From Maridesulfovibrio hydrothermalis AM13 = DSM 14728 (GTDB lineage Bacteria; Desulfobacterota; Desulfovibrionia; Desulfovibrionales; Desulfovibrionaceae), in contig NC_020055.1 in the NCBI RefSeq assembly GCF_000331025.1, positions 733,870-797,869 on the forward strand: DNA of 64,000 nt. The letters run 5' to 3'. The notes under the pieces were generated by a model, which worked only from the letters and a program-made list of their open reading frames with translations, searched no databases and was not told the DNA's origin. The position numbers and the translations under genes are program-made. Each line of letters starts with the position of its first letter. Within the stretch, counting starts at the first letter, position 1. Positions 7,670 through 15,724 of the stretch are shown here, in pieces.

Positions 7670-8689
7670 ATGATGAAAACAGTTCCCGTTCAGGACTCCA
7701 TCGGCAACGTTCTCTGTCACGACATGACCCGGATTGTTCCGGGAGAATACAAAGGCCCTGCTTTTAAAAAAGGGCATATTATCACACCGGAAGATATTCC
7801 GGTGCTTCTCGAAATAGGCAAAGAACACGTTTATATTCTCACCTTAGAAAAAGGGCAGCTTCATGAAAATGATGCTGCGAGACGGATAGCAAAGGCAGCA
7901 GCAGGCCCGGGTATTACACTTTCCGACATCAGTGAAGGGCGTATCAATATGACCGCCGCTCCGGGACTGCTGTCTGTTAATGTAGAGGCACTTAACCGCA
8001 TCAACTCTATTGATGAGGTAGTCATTGCTACAATGCACAACGGCATTCAGATCACTAAGCCTCGTGATGTAGCCGGAACCCGCGTTGTTCCTCTTGTTAT
8101 TGATGAAAGCAAAATTATTCAGGTGGAGGAAATCTGCCGGGACTGTGGTCCTATCGTCAGTGTCAAGCCTTTCAGAAACCTTAAAGTAGGCATCATCACT
8201 ACCGGCAGTGAAGTATACACAGGTCGCATCAAAGATAAATTCGGTCCTGTTATCCGCAACAAACTTTCGCAGCTTAATTCTGAAGTCATCGGCCAGACAT
8301 TAGTCAGCGATGATCCTCAGATGACCTGCAAAGCAATCCTTCAAAGTATTGATGACGGCGCAGAAATGGTGGTGGTTACCGGAGGAATGAGCGTTGACCC
8401 CGACGACCAAACCCCGGCAAGCATTCGGGCAACCGGTGCTGAAGTCATAACCTACGGTTCCCCCACCTTTCCCGGCGTTATGTTTATGCTGGCCTATTTG
8501 AACGGCGTACCCATTGTGGGTCTGCCAGGTTGTGTCATGTATTACAGGGCCAGCATCTTTGATCTTATCGTTCCGCGGATTGTAGCGGGCGAACGTCCCA
8601 CCCGCAAAGATATCGCTGAATTGGGCCACGGCGGTTTCTGCGCCGGATGCGACACCTGCCGCTATCCGCTTTGTTCTTTCGGTAAATAG
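7670..8689 (+). CDS. MoeA/CinA-like molybdopterin-binding protein with Cys-rich tail
   Basis: A 339-residue cytoplasmic protein. The C-terminal half has the molybdopterin-binding fold found in MoeA, MogA and CinA (GIITTGSEVYTGRIKD near 170-185, then VVVTGGMSVDPDDQTP and GLPGCVMYY). The N-terminal part resembles the MoeA linker region (PVQDSIGNVLCHDMTRIVPGEYKGPAFKKGH). The tail carries C324, C327, C330 and C335 in CAGCDTCRYPLC, which may bind a metal. Directly upstream of the aldehyde oxidoreductase, it probably serves molybdenum insertion or cofactor hand-over to that enzyme; this is inference. It is too short and diverged to be the housekeeping MoeA. Confidence 0.82.
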   Translation: MMKTVPVQDSIGNVLCHDMTRIVPGEYKGPAFKKGHIITPEDIPVLLEIGKEHVYILTLEKGQLHENDAARRIAKAAAGPGITLSDISEGRINMTAAPGLLSVNVEALNRINSIDEVVIATMHNGIQITKPRDVAGTRVVPLVIDESKIIQVEEICRDCGPIVSVKPFRNLKVGIITTGSEVYTGRIKDKFGPVIRNKLSQLNSEVIGQTLVSDDPQMTCKAILQSIDDGAEMVVVTGGMSVDPDDQTPASIRATGAEVITYGSPTFPGVMFMLAYLNGVPIVGLPGCVMYYRASIFDLIVPRIVAGERPTRKDIAELGHGGFCAGCDTCRYPLCSFGK

Positions 8690-8760
8690 AGGACAGTTCG
8701 ACGCCTGTTTCAGGCGGTTGCTTAGAATAAAAAACAGCAGTAATTCAGGAGGTTCTTTCC

Positions 8761-11478
8761 ATGATCAAACGGACTCTAAAAGTTAACGGCGTAGAAAAAT
8801 TCATTCTCGCCGAGCAAGACGATTCACTCGCCAATGTTCTCCGCGAAAAACTCGGTCTGACAAGTGTTAAGATCGGTTGCGGAACCGGACAGTGCGGTAG
8901 TTGTTCTATTATCATTGACGGCAAGCTCAAACGCTCCTGCACAATCAAAATGAAACGTGTTGAAGACCACACTGAAATTATCACCACCGAAGGCATCGGT
9001 ACACCGAACCAGATGCATCCTATCCAGATTGCATGGATGGCTCACGGCGGCGCACAGTGCGGTTTTTGTACTCCCGGTTTTATTGTTTCCTCTTATGCCC
9101 TGATTCTTGCTAATCCAAAACCCACACGTGAAGACGTGCGTGACTGGTTCCAGAAGCATCGTAACGCATGTCGCTGCACCGGTTACAAACAGCTTGTTGA
9201 TGCTGTTCAAGATGCAGCTGCGGTAATGCGCGGAGACATGAGCGAAGAAGAACTGCTTTTCAAGATGCCCGAAGACAACCGCATCTGGGGTTCAAAATAC
9301 CCCCGCCCGACAGCTGCGGCCAAAGTTACCGGTACTCTCGACTACGGTGCAGACCTCGGCCTCAAAATGCCTGAAGGAACTCTTAAATGCGCCCTTGTAC
9401 AGGCAGAGATCTCCCATGCAAATGTCATTTCCATTGACACAAGCGAAGCTGAAAAAATGGAAGGCGTTGAAAAAGTTGTTACCTACAAAGACATCAAAGG
9501 TAAGAACCGCATTACCGGCCTGATCACTTTCCCCACCAACAAAGGCGACGGCTGGGATCGTCCTATCCTTGCTGACGAAAAAATCTTCCAGTTCGGTGAT
9601 GCGATTGCCATTGTTTGTGCAGACACAGAAAAGCACGCAAAGGCTGCAGCTGCCAAGGTTAAAGTAGAACTGGAACAGCTGCCTGAGTACATGAATGCTC
9701 CTGCCGCTATGGAAGAAGATGCCATGGAAATCCACCCCGGAACTCCTAACGTCTACTTTGAGCAGAAAATTGCCAAAGGCGATGAAACCGCTCCTATCTT
9801 TGATAAGGCAGATGTAGTTCTCGAAGGCGACTACTATGTAGGACGTCAGCCGCATATGCCCATCGAACCAGATGTAGGTTTCGCCTACCTTGATGATGAT
9901 GGTAAACTCTGCATTCACTCCAAGTCCATCGGCCTGCACCTCCATGCAGCTATGATTGCTCCCGGACTCGGTGTTGATATTGAAAACCTCATCATGGTAC
10001 AGAACTACGCAGGTGGTACTTTCGGTTATAAATTCTCCCCCACCATGGAAGCTCTGGTCGGCGCAGCATGTCTCGCTACCGGAAAACCTGTATTCCTGAA
10101 CTACACATGGTTCCAGCAGCAGACATACACAGGTAAACGCTCCCCATTCTTCACCAACATTCGTGTTGCTGCAAATAAGGACGGTAAACTCCTCGGACTC
10201 GAAACAGAGTGGATCTGCGACCACGGTCCTTATTCCGAGTTTGGCGATCTGCTGACCCTGCGCGGTGCTCAGTTCATCGGTGCTGGTTACAACATGCCCG
10301 CTATCCGCGGTCTTGGTAAAACCGTCTGCACCAACCATGCATGGGGTTCTGCTTTCCGTGGATACGGTGCTCCTGAAACAGAGTTCGGTTACGAAGTAAT
10401 CATGGACGAACTTGCTGAAAAACTCGGCATGGACCCCTTTGATCTCCGTGAAAAAAATATCTACCGTGACGGCGACACTACACCGACAGGCTGCAAGCCC
10501 GAAGTGTACTGCATTGAAGACATCTTCAAAAAAGCCCGTCCTAAATATGAAGAAGTCAAAAAATGGGCTTCTGAAAACAATACTGACGAAGTTAAACGCG
10601 GCGTAGGTATCGCTCTTGGTGTATACGGTTCCGGTCTTGACGGACCAGACTCCGCTGAGTCTGAAATCGAGCTTAATGCTGACGGATCTGTAACCATGTA
10701 CGCCTGCTGGCATGATCATGGTCAGGGTGCTGACATGGGTGTCCTCGGAACAGCTCATGAAGCTCTGCGTCCCTTAGGCCTAGCTCCTGAGCAGATTCAC
10801 CTCGTAATGAACGATACCCGCACCTGCCCCAACGGCGGACCTGCCGGTGGTAGCCGTTCACAGGTTGTTGTCGGTAACTCCATCATCGCTGCTTGTCGCG
10901 AACTCATGGACTCCATGCGTAAAGCTGACAACTCCTTCCGCAGCTACGATGAAATGATCAAAGAAAACAAAGCTGTACGCTACAGCGGAAAATGGTCTGC
11001 TCCGGCCACAGAGTGTGATGAAAACGGACAGGGCAGCCCCTTTGCATGTTACATGTATGGTCTGTTCATCACCGGTGTCAGCGTTGAAATCGCAACCGGT
11101 AAAACTCAGGTTGAAAAATTCGTACTCGTTGCCGATATCGGTAAAATCAACAACAAGCTCGTTGTTGACGGCCAGATGTACGGTGGTCTTGCTCAGGGTA
11201 TCGGACTGGCCCTCACCGAGGATTACGAAGATATCAAAAAACATTCCACCATGGTCGGCGCAGGATTCCCTTACATCAAGCAGATCCCCGACGATATGGA
11301 ACTGATCTACGTTGAAACAGCCCGCCCTGAAGGATCACACGGTGCTTCCGGTGTTGGCGAACTGCCTCTGACCACACCTCATGCTGCGGTCATCAACGCA
11401 ATCTATAATGCTTGCGGCGCACGCGTAACCCATCTCCCGGCTCGCCCTGAGAAGGTTCTTGCTGCTCTTAAAGGCTAA
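8761..11478 (+). CDS. mop: molybdenum aldehyde oxidoreductase (Mop type)
   Basis: A 905-residue xanthine-oxidase-family enzyme that oxidises aldehydes to carboxylic acids with water, using molybdopterin cytosine dinucleotide and two [2Fe-2S] clusters. Cluster cysteines are C40, C45, C48, C60 and C100, C103, C137, C139, the same numbers as in the structurally known D. gigas protein. The catalytic base is E867 in GVGELPLTTPHA. The protein lacks the FAD domain of xanthine oxidases, as expected for Mop; electrons likely go to flavodoxin or ferredoxin. Strong ribosome binding site (AGGAGG) and codon use richer in C/T-ending highly expressed codons than neighbours suggest high expression. A perfect 20-base terminator follows. 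Confidence 0.97.
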   Translation: MIKRTLKVNGVEKFILAEQDDSLANVLREKLGLTSVKIGCGTGQCGSCSIIIDGKLKRSCTIKMKRVEDHTEIITTEGIGTPNQMHPIQIAWMAHGGAQCGFCTPGFIVSSYALILANPKPTREDVRDWFQKHRNACRCTGYKQLVDAVQDAAAVMRGDMSEEELLFKMPEDNRIWGSKYPRPTAAAKVTGTLDYGADLGLKMPEGTLKCALVQAEISHANVISIDTSEAEKMEGVEKVVTYKDIKGKNRITGLITFPTNKGDGWDRPILADEKIFQFGDAIAIVCADTEKHAKAAAAKVKVELEQLPEYMNAPAAMEEDAMEIHPGTPNVYFEQKIAKGDETAPIFDKADVVLEGDYYVGRQPHMPIEPDVGFAYLDDDGKLCIHSKSIGLHLHAAMIAPGLGVDIENLIMVQNYAGGTFGYKFSPTMEALVGAACLATGKPVFLNYTWFQQQTYTGKRSPFFTNIRVAANKDGKLLGLETEWICDHGPYSEFGDLLTLRGAQFIGAGYNMPAIRGLGKTVCTNHAWGSAFRGYGAPETEFGYEVIMDELAEKLGMDPFDLREKNIYRDGDTTPTGCKPEVYCIEDIFKKARPKYEEVKKWASENNTDEVKRGVGIALGVYGSGLDGPDSAESEIELNADGSVTMYACWHDHGQGADMGVLGTAHEALRPLGLAPEQIHLVMNDTRTCPNGGPAGGSRSQVVVGNSIIAACRELMDSMRKADNSFRSYDEMIKENKAVRYSGKWSAPATECDENGQGSPFACYMYGLFITGVSVEIATGKTQVEKFVLVADIGKINNKLVVDGQMYGGLAQGIGLALTEDYEDIKKHSTMVGAGFPYIKQIPDDMELIYVETARPEGSHGASGVGELPLTTPHAAVINAIYNACGARVTHLPARPEKVLAALKG

Positions 11479-11485
11479 TTAACAA

Positions 11486-11536
11486 CATTGAACTTAACCG
11501 GACACGCTGTGTCCGGTTAAGTTCAATGCCTTTTTT
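11486..11536 (+). terminator. terminator after aldehyde oxidoreductase
   Basis: A perfect inverted repeat starting CATTGAACTTAACCGGACAC with a 2-base loop, followed by CCTTTTTTG. It separates the oxidoreductase transcript from the accessory operon starting at 12012. Confidence 0.93.
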
Positions 11537-12011
11537 GCCTCCGGTAAACCAGCCCGGGGCCTTAAACTCTTTTTGAGAAAGGGTTGAAAAATCCCAGAAA
11601 CTTTTATTAAGCTTTGCTGTGACTCTGTTAAAATTGACCGTAAGCAAAGCCTGTATTTATACAAAAATTAGATGCAACCCGTTTTATATCTATGGGGCCG
11701 CACTTAATTAAAAAAAGCATCCTGATTACTTTTAGTTGGATTAGTGCTTGTTGGCATGGAATAACGTCTGGCTTGTCTAAAGATATACCTACAGACCGCT
11801 ATTCCTTATTACGTCTCCTGCCGACAAGCACTACCCTATTAAAAGTTTTTGCTGTAAAAAGTATCAAAATTCCCGTTTGCCCCCTCACGCAAGAGAGCGC
11901 AAACCCGTTAAAAAGTTTGGAAGGGAGAGTCCAGAAAGTAAAACTTCCCCTGAAAGTTTTACACCTCTTATCCCCCTAATGGCTCCCAGAGGGACGCCGG
12001 AGGCATCACCT
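11537..12011. repeat. gene-free stretch bounded by inverted remnants of an intergenic repeat
   Basis: The left end (GCCTCCGG at 11538) and the right end (CCGGAGGC at about 11997-12004) are inverted copies of a GC-rich box, each with an inner AAACTTTT/AAAAGTTT box nearby. Such GCC-TCC-GG-rich segments with fillers like AGAAAGGGTTGAAAAA are common between genes in Desulfovibrio genomes. An ORF at 11692-11979 and the extension of the next gene upstream of 12012 translate this repeat and lack ribosome binding sites. The inside holds a long hairpin (11743-11832). Confidence 0.5.
11743..11832. ncRNA. strong 90-base hairpin, possible structured RNA
   Basis: AGTGCTTGTTGGCA (11743-11756) pairs with TGCCGACAAGCACT (11819-11832). 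Continuing inward, GGAATAACG-TCTG pairs with CAGACCGCTATTCC, leaving an asymmetric bulge of about 13 bases on the 3' side. This gives roughly 25 pairs in 90 bases. No T-run follows, so it is not a standard terminator. It may be an RNA element in the leader of the accessory operon or a relic of a mobile element. Confidence 0.35.
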
Positions 12012-14285
12012 ATGGATCAAAAAGATCTTCGTAAATGGGAAGCTCGCTGTACGCAGGAAGAACCTGCCAGATGTAAGGCCATGTGCCCGCTTCATGTGGA
12101 CGGGCGCGAACTTTGTAAACTGATAGCTGCCGGACAGATTGATAAAGCATGGGCTGTACTGTGTAAAACCATGCCTTTTCCAGCTGTTACGGCCCGCGTT
12201 TGCGACGGCGACTGTCAAGAAGCCTGTCTAAGGAGCAAGATCGGCGGTGGTATTGAGCTGGCAGGTCTGGAACGGTTCTGTGCCGAAAATGCCAAGCGCA
12301 CCCCCCCCATGCGGGCTTTACCTGCACGGGGTAAAAATATCGCGGTTATCGGAGCATATCTGCCGGGCCTAGCGGCCGCGTGGGATCTCGGTAAAAAGGG
12401 CTTCACAGTCAAAGTTCTCTGCGAAAGCAGGTTTGAGGGATTTGACGGACTTCCGGCTGGACGGGTTGAAAAAGAAACTTTTGAAAAAGAACTTTCCCAG
12501 CTTGGCAAGATGAATGTTTCATTTATTGAAAAACGTTCACCGGCCCGGGAGATTGTATACGAAGCTCTGGAAGATTTCGATGCGGTTTTTGCTGATCCGG
12601 TAGCCTGTGACGCAGCAAAGCTGCACATTTCCGATCCTGATGCCACTACGCTGAAAACAACAAAAGAAGGTCTGTTTGCTTCTGTTGCGCCGGATGACTG
12701 CTCGGTCATTTCCCTGATTGCGCTGGGCAGAAAAGGAGCACTGTCCATTGAACGCACCATGCAGGGTGCTGCCCTTTCCGCCGGACGAGATCGCGAAGAT
12801 CCTTTTGAAAGCAGACTTTTCACAAATATCAGCAAAGTGGAACCAGTCAGTATAGTTGCATTACCTGAAGCGGGCTATTCAGTGGAACAGGCCCGCGAAG
12901 AAGCCAAACGCTGCCTGCTTTGTGAATGTATGGAATGCGTCCACAACTGTGCTTACCTTGAAGAATTTAAGAGCTACCCCAAGGCTTATGCCCGCCAGAT
13001 TTATAACAATGCATCTATTGTCATGGGCACACGACGGGCGAATAATTTAATTAATTCCTGTATGCTCTGCGGCCTGTGTGAAGATATCTGTCCAGAAAAT
13101 TTCTCTATGAAAGAACTTTGTATAGATGCGAGACGTGATCTGGTTGAAAAAGGAAATATGCCACCTTCGGCCCATGAATTCGCATTACGGGATATGGAGT
13201 TTGCCGACAGCTCAACCTGTTCGCTGGTTAAACATGAACAGGGGACAGATGAAAGCAGACAGATTTTCTTCCCCGGTTGTCAATTAACAGCATCTGATCC
13301 CTCTGCTGTAGAAAAAACATATTCATATTTATGCTCTGCCCTTGAAGGCGGAACAGGTATGATTCTACGCTGTTGCGGTGCTCCTGCGGACTGGTCCGGA
13401 CAGGTCGATGTGTTCGGCAGAAAGACAGAGTCGCTTGAACGGGATTGGAATTCGTTAGGCCGCCCGCAAATTATTGCAGCCTGCCCGTCATGCATTGAAA
13501 GCCTGCGCAAAGGACTGCCTGAAGCGGATATAGTCTCTCTCTGGTCGGTGATATCTAGTGATCGTGACAACTTTAATATTGATATGAAGCTGAAAGAGTT
13601 ATCGCTTCAAGATCCATGCTCAGCACGGCACAACTATGAACTTATGACTGATGTGCGGTTGCTGCTGAATGATATGAATGTAGATTTTAATGAGCCGGAA
13701 CTTTCCGGTTCACGCACAGAATGCTGCGGATTCGGCGGGCTGCTATCTGATGCCAATGAGCCGTTGTCCAGAAAAGTTGCAGAAAGCAGAGCTGAAAAGC
13801 TTACCGGAGACGGCATTACTTATTGTGCCATGTGTCGCGATTTACTTGCTAAAACAGGAAAACGCTGCATGCATATGCTGGATATTCTCTTTCCTTCTGA
13901 AAGTGATGACCCTGCCGCACGCCCGGCTCCCGGCTACTCTGAACGCCGTGAAAACCGGGTTCGTTTAAAAGAAAATCTTCTAAACAATCTCTGGTGTGAG
14001 CCTTCGCATCCCCGCCCTGATTATGAATCCATTGCTGTAAACTTTACTGATGAAGCGCGGGAAATGATGGAAAAACGACGCATTCTACTCTCAGATATAC
14101 AAAAAACCCTCCAGTTTGCACAGGAATCAGAGCGTGATCTTGAGAATGTGGAGACTGGACACAGACTTGTGCATTTTCGCCCGGTCACCGTTACCTACTG
14201 GGTGGAATTTGAGAAAAAAGATGGCGATAAATACCTTGTCCACAGGGTCTGGAGTCACCGTATGCAGATATTAGGAGTTGTTTAA
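12012..14285 (+). CDS. dicluster-binding GltD-like / HdrD-like iron-sulfur redox protein
   Basis: A 757-residue multidomain cytoplasmic protein. Residues 1-100 resemble the GltD-type iron-sulfur N-domain (CKAMCPLHVDGRELC, RVCDGDCQEAC). A short nucleotide-binding-like fold follows, but its glycine motif is degenerate (GAYLPG at 114-119). Next come ferredoxin-type motifs (CLLCECMECVHNC and CMLCGLCEDICP) and two CCG-type domains (CCGAPADWSG and CCGFGGLLSD), as in heterodisulfide reductase HdrB/D. It probably passes electrons in or out of the oxidoreductase pathway. I start at the ATG at 12012 with GGAGG eight bases before it; the longer reading from a TTG translates repeat DNA. It overlaps the next gene by one base. 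Confidence 0.8.
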   Translation: MDQKDLRKWEARCTQEEPARCKAMCPLHVDGRELCKLIAAGQIDKAWAVLCKTMPFPAVTARVCDGDCQEACLRSKIGGGIELAGLERFCAENAKRTPPMRALPARGKNIAVIGAYLPGLAAAWDLGKKGFTVKVLCESRFEGFDGLPAGRVEKETFEKELSQLGKMNVSFIEKRSPAREIVYEALEDFDAVFADPVACDAAKLHISDPDATTLKTTKEGLFASVAPDDCSVISLIALGRKGALSIERTMQGAALSAGRDREDPFESRLFTNISKVEPVSIVALPEAGYSVEQAREEAKRCLLCECMECVHNCAYLEEFKSYPKAYARQIYNNASIVMGTRRANNLINSCMLCGLCEDICPENFSMKELCIDARRDLVEKGNMPPSAHEFALRDMEFADSSTCSLVKHEQGTDESRQIFFPGCQLTASDPSAVEKTYSYLCSALEGGTGMILRCCGAPADWSGQVDVFGRKTESLERDWNSLGRPQIIAACPSCIESLRKGLPEADIVSLWSVISSDRDNFNIDMKLKELSLQDPCSARHNYELMTDVRLLLNDMNVDFNEPELSGSRTECCGFGGLLSDANEPLSRKVAESRAEKLTGDGITYCAMCRDLLAKTGKRCMHMLDILFPSESDDPAARPAPGYSERRENRVRLKENLLNNLWCEPSHPRPDYESIAVNFTDEAREMMEKRRILLSDIQKTLQFAQESERDLENVETGHRLVHFRPVTVTYWVEFEKKDGDKYLVHRVWSHRMQILGVV

Positions 14286-14500
14286 TGAGTACATTAAAAG
14301 TTCTTGATGAAGACTTTTCCTCTTGGAAGTGCTCGGCCTGCGGCAAAGCTCTCAGCCCGAAACCTGTGGAGCTGGAATATCTGGGCAGCAGATTTAATGT
14401 GGAGCTTCCCGCCTGTCCCGAATGCGGACTTATTCTTATTCCTGAAGAACTGGCACTTGGCAAAATGGCTGAGGTTGAAAGACTTCTGGAGGACAAATAG
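14285..14500 (+). CDS. small CxxC redox/zinc-ribbon protein
   Basis: A 71-residue protein with two CxxC pairs (C16/C19 in WKCSACGKAL and C44/C47 in PACPECGLIL), the arrangement of a zinc ribbon or rubredoxin-like metal knuckle. It lies between the dicluster protein (one-base overlap) and a methyltransferase (one-base overlap, TAGTG), so it is made as part of the same operon. I recall it as the DVU_1557-type redox protein of Desulfovibrio; that match was not checked by search. Its job is probably a redox or metal-holding step linked to the aldehyde oxidoreductase. Confidence 0.75.
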   Translation: MSTLKVLDEDFSSWKCSACGKALSPKPVELEYLGSRFNVELPACPECGLILIPEELALGKMAEVERLLEDK

Positions 14501-15168
14501 TGTTGCAGACAGCAAGCCACTCTCCTCCGCTATGGGAGCGGTCCATACTGCGGGACACCGCCGGACAAACCCTGCGCCCCGGAGGCTTTGCCCTGACGGA
14601 CCGGGCAGTTTCGCTGGCCGATATTCCCGCAAACAGCCGCATACTTGACGCAGGCTGCGGACTGGGAGCAACAGTACAGCATTTACGAAGCCGGCACCGA
14701 CTTTATGCCTACGGCATCGACAGCTCTATAAGACAGCTGTCTGAAGCCCCGCCGGAGCTTCCATTATCCTTAGCTGATGCCTCCAGTCTACCGTATTCAG
14801 ATGCTTCCTTTGACGGCATTATCTGTGAATGCGTACTCTCGCTGATGCCCGACCTGTATCGTACAATTTCAGAATTCAAGCGTATTCTGAAACCATCCGG
14901 CAAAATAATCATTACGGATATATATCAACGCAGTCCGCATGCAATTTCAAAGATCAAAGGATCATGCGCCAGTTCCCCGTTAAACCTGACGGAACTGGAT
15001 AATTGTTTAAAAGACAATGGAATACGCATCGCAACCCTTGAGGATCACTCAAAACTTTTGGCAGAACTTGCAGCCCGGCTAATTTTTGCAGGCGAACCGG
15101 ACATAAACCTGACCGGCAACTGCTGCGGCAAACCGGGATATATGATGCTAATCGCTGAATTTGCTTAA
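14500..15168 (+). CDS. SAM-dependent methyltransferase (accessory operon)
   Basis: A 222-residue class I methyltransferase. Motif I is ILDAGCGLGATVQHL (near residues 46-60), and DASSLPYSDASFDGIICECVLSLM holds motif II/post-I. The start is GTG overlapping the previous stop codon. The substrate is unknown; the protein is embedded among cofactor and redox genes of the aldehyde oxidoreductase cluster and may modify a small molecule or a cofactor intermediate. A Cys-rich end (TGNCCGKPGYM) is unusual for methyltransferases. I recall it as the DVU_1556 family (also called TrsM), not verified here. Confidence 0.8.
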   Translation: MLQTASHSPPLWERSILRDTAGQTLRPGGFALTDRAVSLADIPANSRILDAGCGLGATVQHLRSRHRLYAYGIDSSIRQLSEAPPELPLSLADASSLPYSDASFDGIICECVLSLMPDLYRTISEFKRILKPSGKIIITDIYQRSPHAISKIKGSCASSPLNLTELDNCLKDNGIRIATLEDHSKLLAELAARLIFAGEPDINLTGNCCGKPGYMMLIAEFA

Positions 15169-15259
15169 CCGATATTATTTCAAGCTGCCGGAAACAAAAG
15201 TATTCTTTTAAAAAAACACGGAACGCATTAATATTCCCTTCAAATCTGGAGAATTATAA

Positions 15260-15724
15260 ATGACAGATACCGACCTTCGTATATTGCAGCTTCACGGCTC
15301 CGGTTACTGCTGCGCCCAGATTTTAATTTTGCTATGTCTGGACAATATGCAACGTGAAAATCCCGATCTTATTCGCTCGGTTCAAGGATTATGTCTGGGC
15401 ATGGGTGATTGTTCAGGAACCTGTGGCATACTCAGCAGTGGAATCTGTGCACTTAGCCTTTATGCCGGAAAAGGCACAGAATACGAAGAAGCTGACGACA
15501 AGCTGCCATTGCTTACTGAAAATTTCAGGGAATGGTTCAAAGAAAAAACAACTGCGCAATATGGCGGTTATATCTGTGAAGATATTCTGGGCGGCAAATG
15601 CGGCGCGCCAAAACCTGACAGGTGCGGGCAATTGCTGGTTGATGCCTACAACGAGCTTATACGCATTCTGATAGAAGCAGACTTTGACCCTGCACAGGGA
15701 CGGGACGAGGGCGATGCTTACTAG
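15260..15724 (+). CDS. C_GCAxxG_C_C family protein
   Basis: A 154-residue protein with the conserved-cysteine pattern of the C_GCAxxG_C_C family: GYCCAQ (C17, C18) and GDCSGTCG (C51, C55), and a later Cys in CEDILGGKCG. Family members often occur beside redox enzymes and are thought to be metal-binding or redox-active, with no settled function. A good ribosome binding site (TGGAGAA) lies before the ATG. It overlaps the radical SAM gene by 11 bases, so the pair is tightly coupled. Confidence 0.8.
   Translation: MTDTDLRILQLHGSGYCCAQILILLCLDNMQRENPDLIRSVQGLCLGMGDCSGTCGILSSGICALSLYAGKGTEYEEADDKLPLLTENFREWFKEKTTAQYGGYICEDILGGKCGAPKPDRCGQLLVDAYNELIRILIEADFDPAQGRDEGDAY

Noticed and set aside
9292-10758. 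488-residue ORF on the reverse strand inside the oxidoreductase gene
   Set aside because: It is a shadow caused by strong codon bias of the highly expressed gene on the other strand; the composition is unusual and it has no ribosome binding site.
11692-11979. 95-residue ORF between the oxidoreductase and the accessory operon
   Set aside because: It translates hairpin and repeat DNA, has no ribosome binding site, and its composition is not protein-like.
11877-12011. 45-residue N-terminal extension of the dicluster protein from a TTG codon
   Set aside because: The extension is a translation of intergenic repeat DNA; GGAGG directly before the ATG at 12012 marks the true start.
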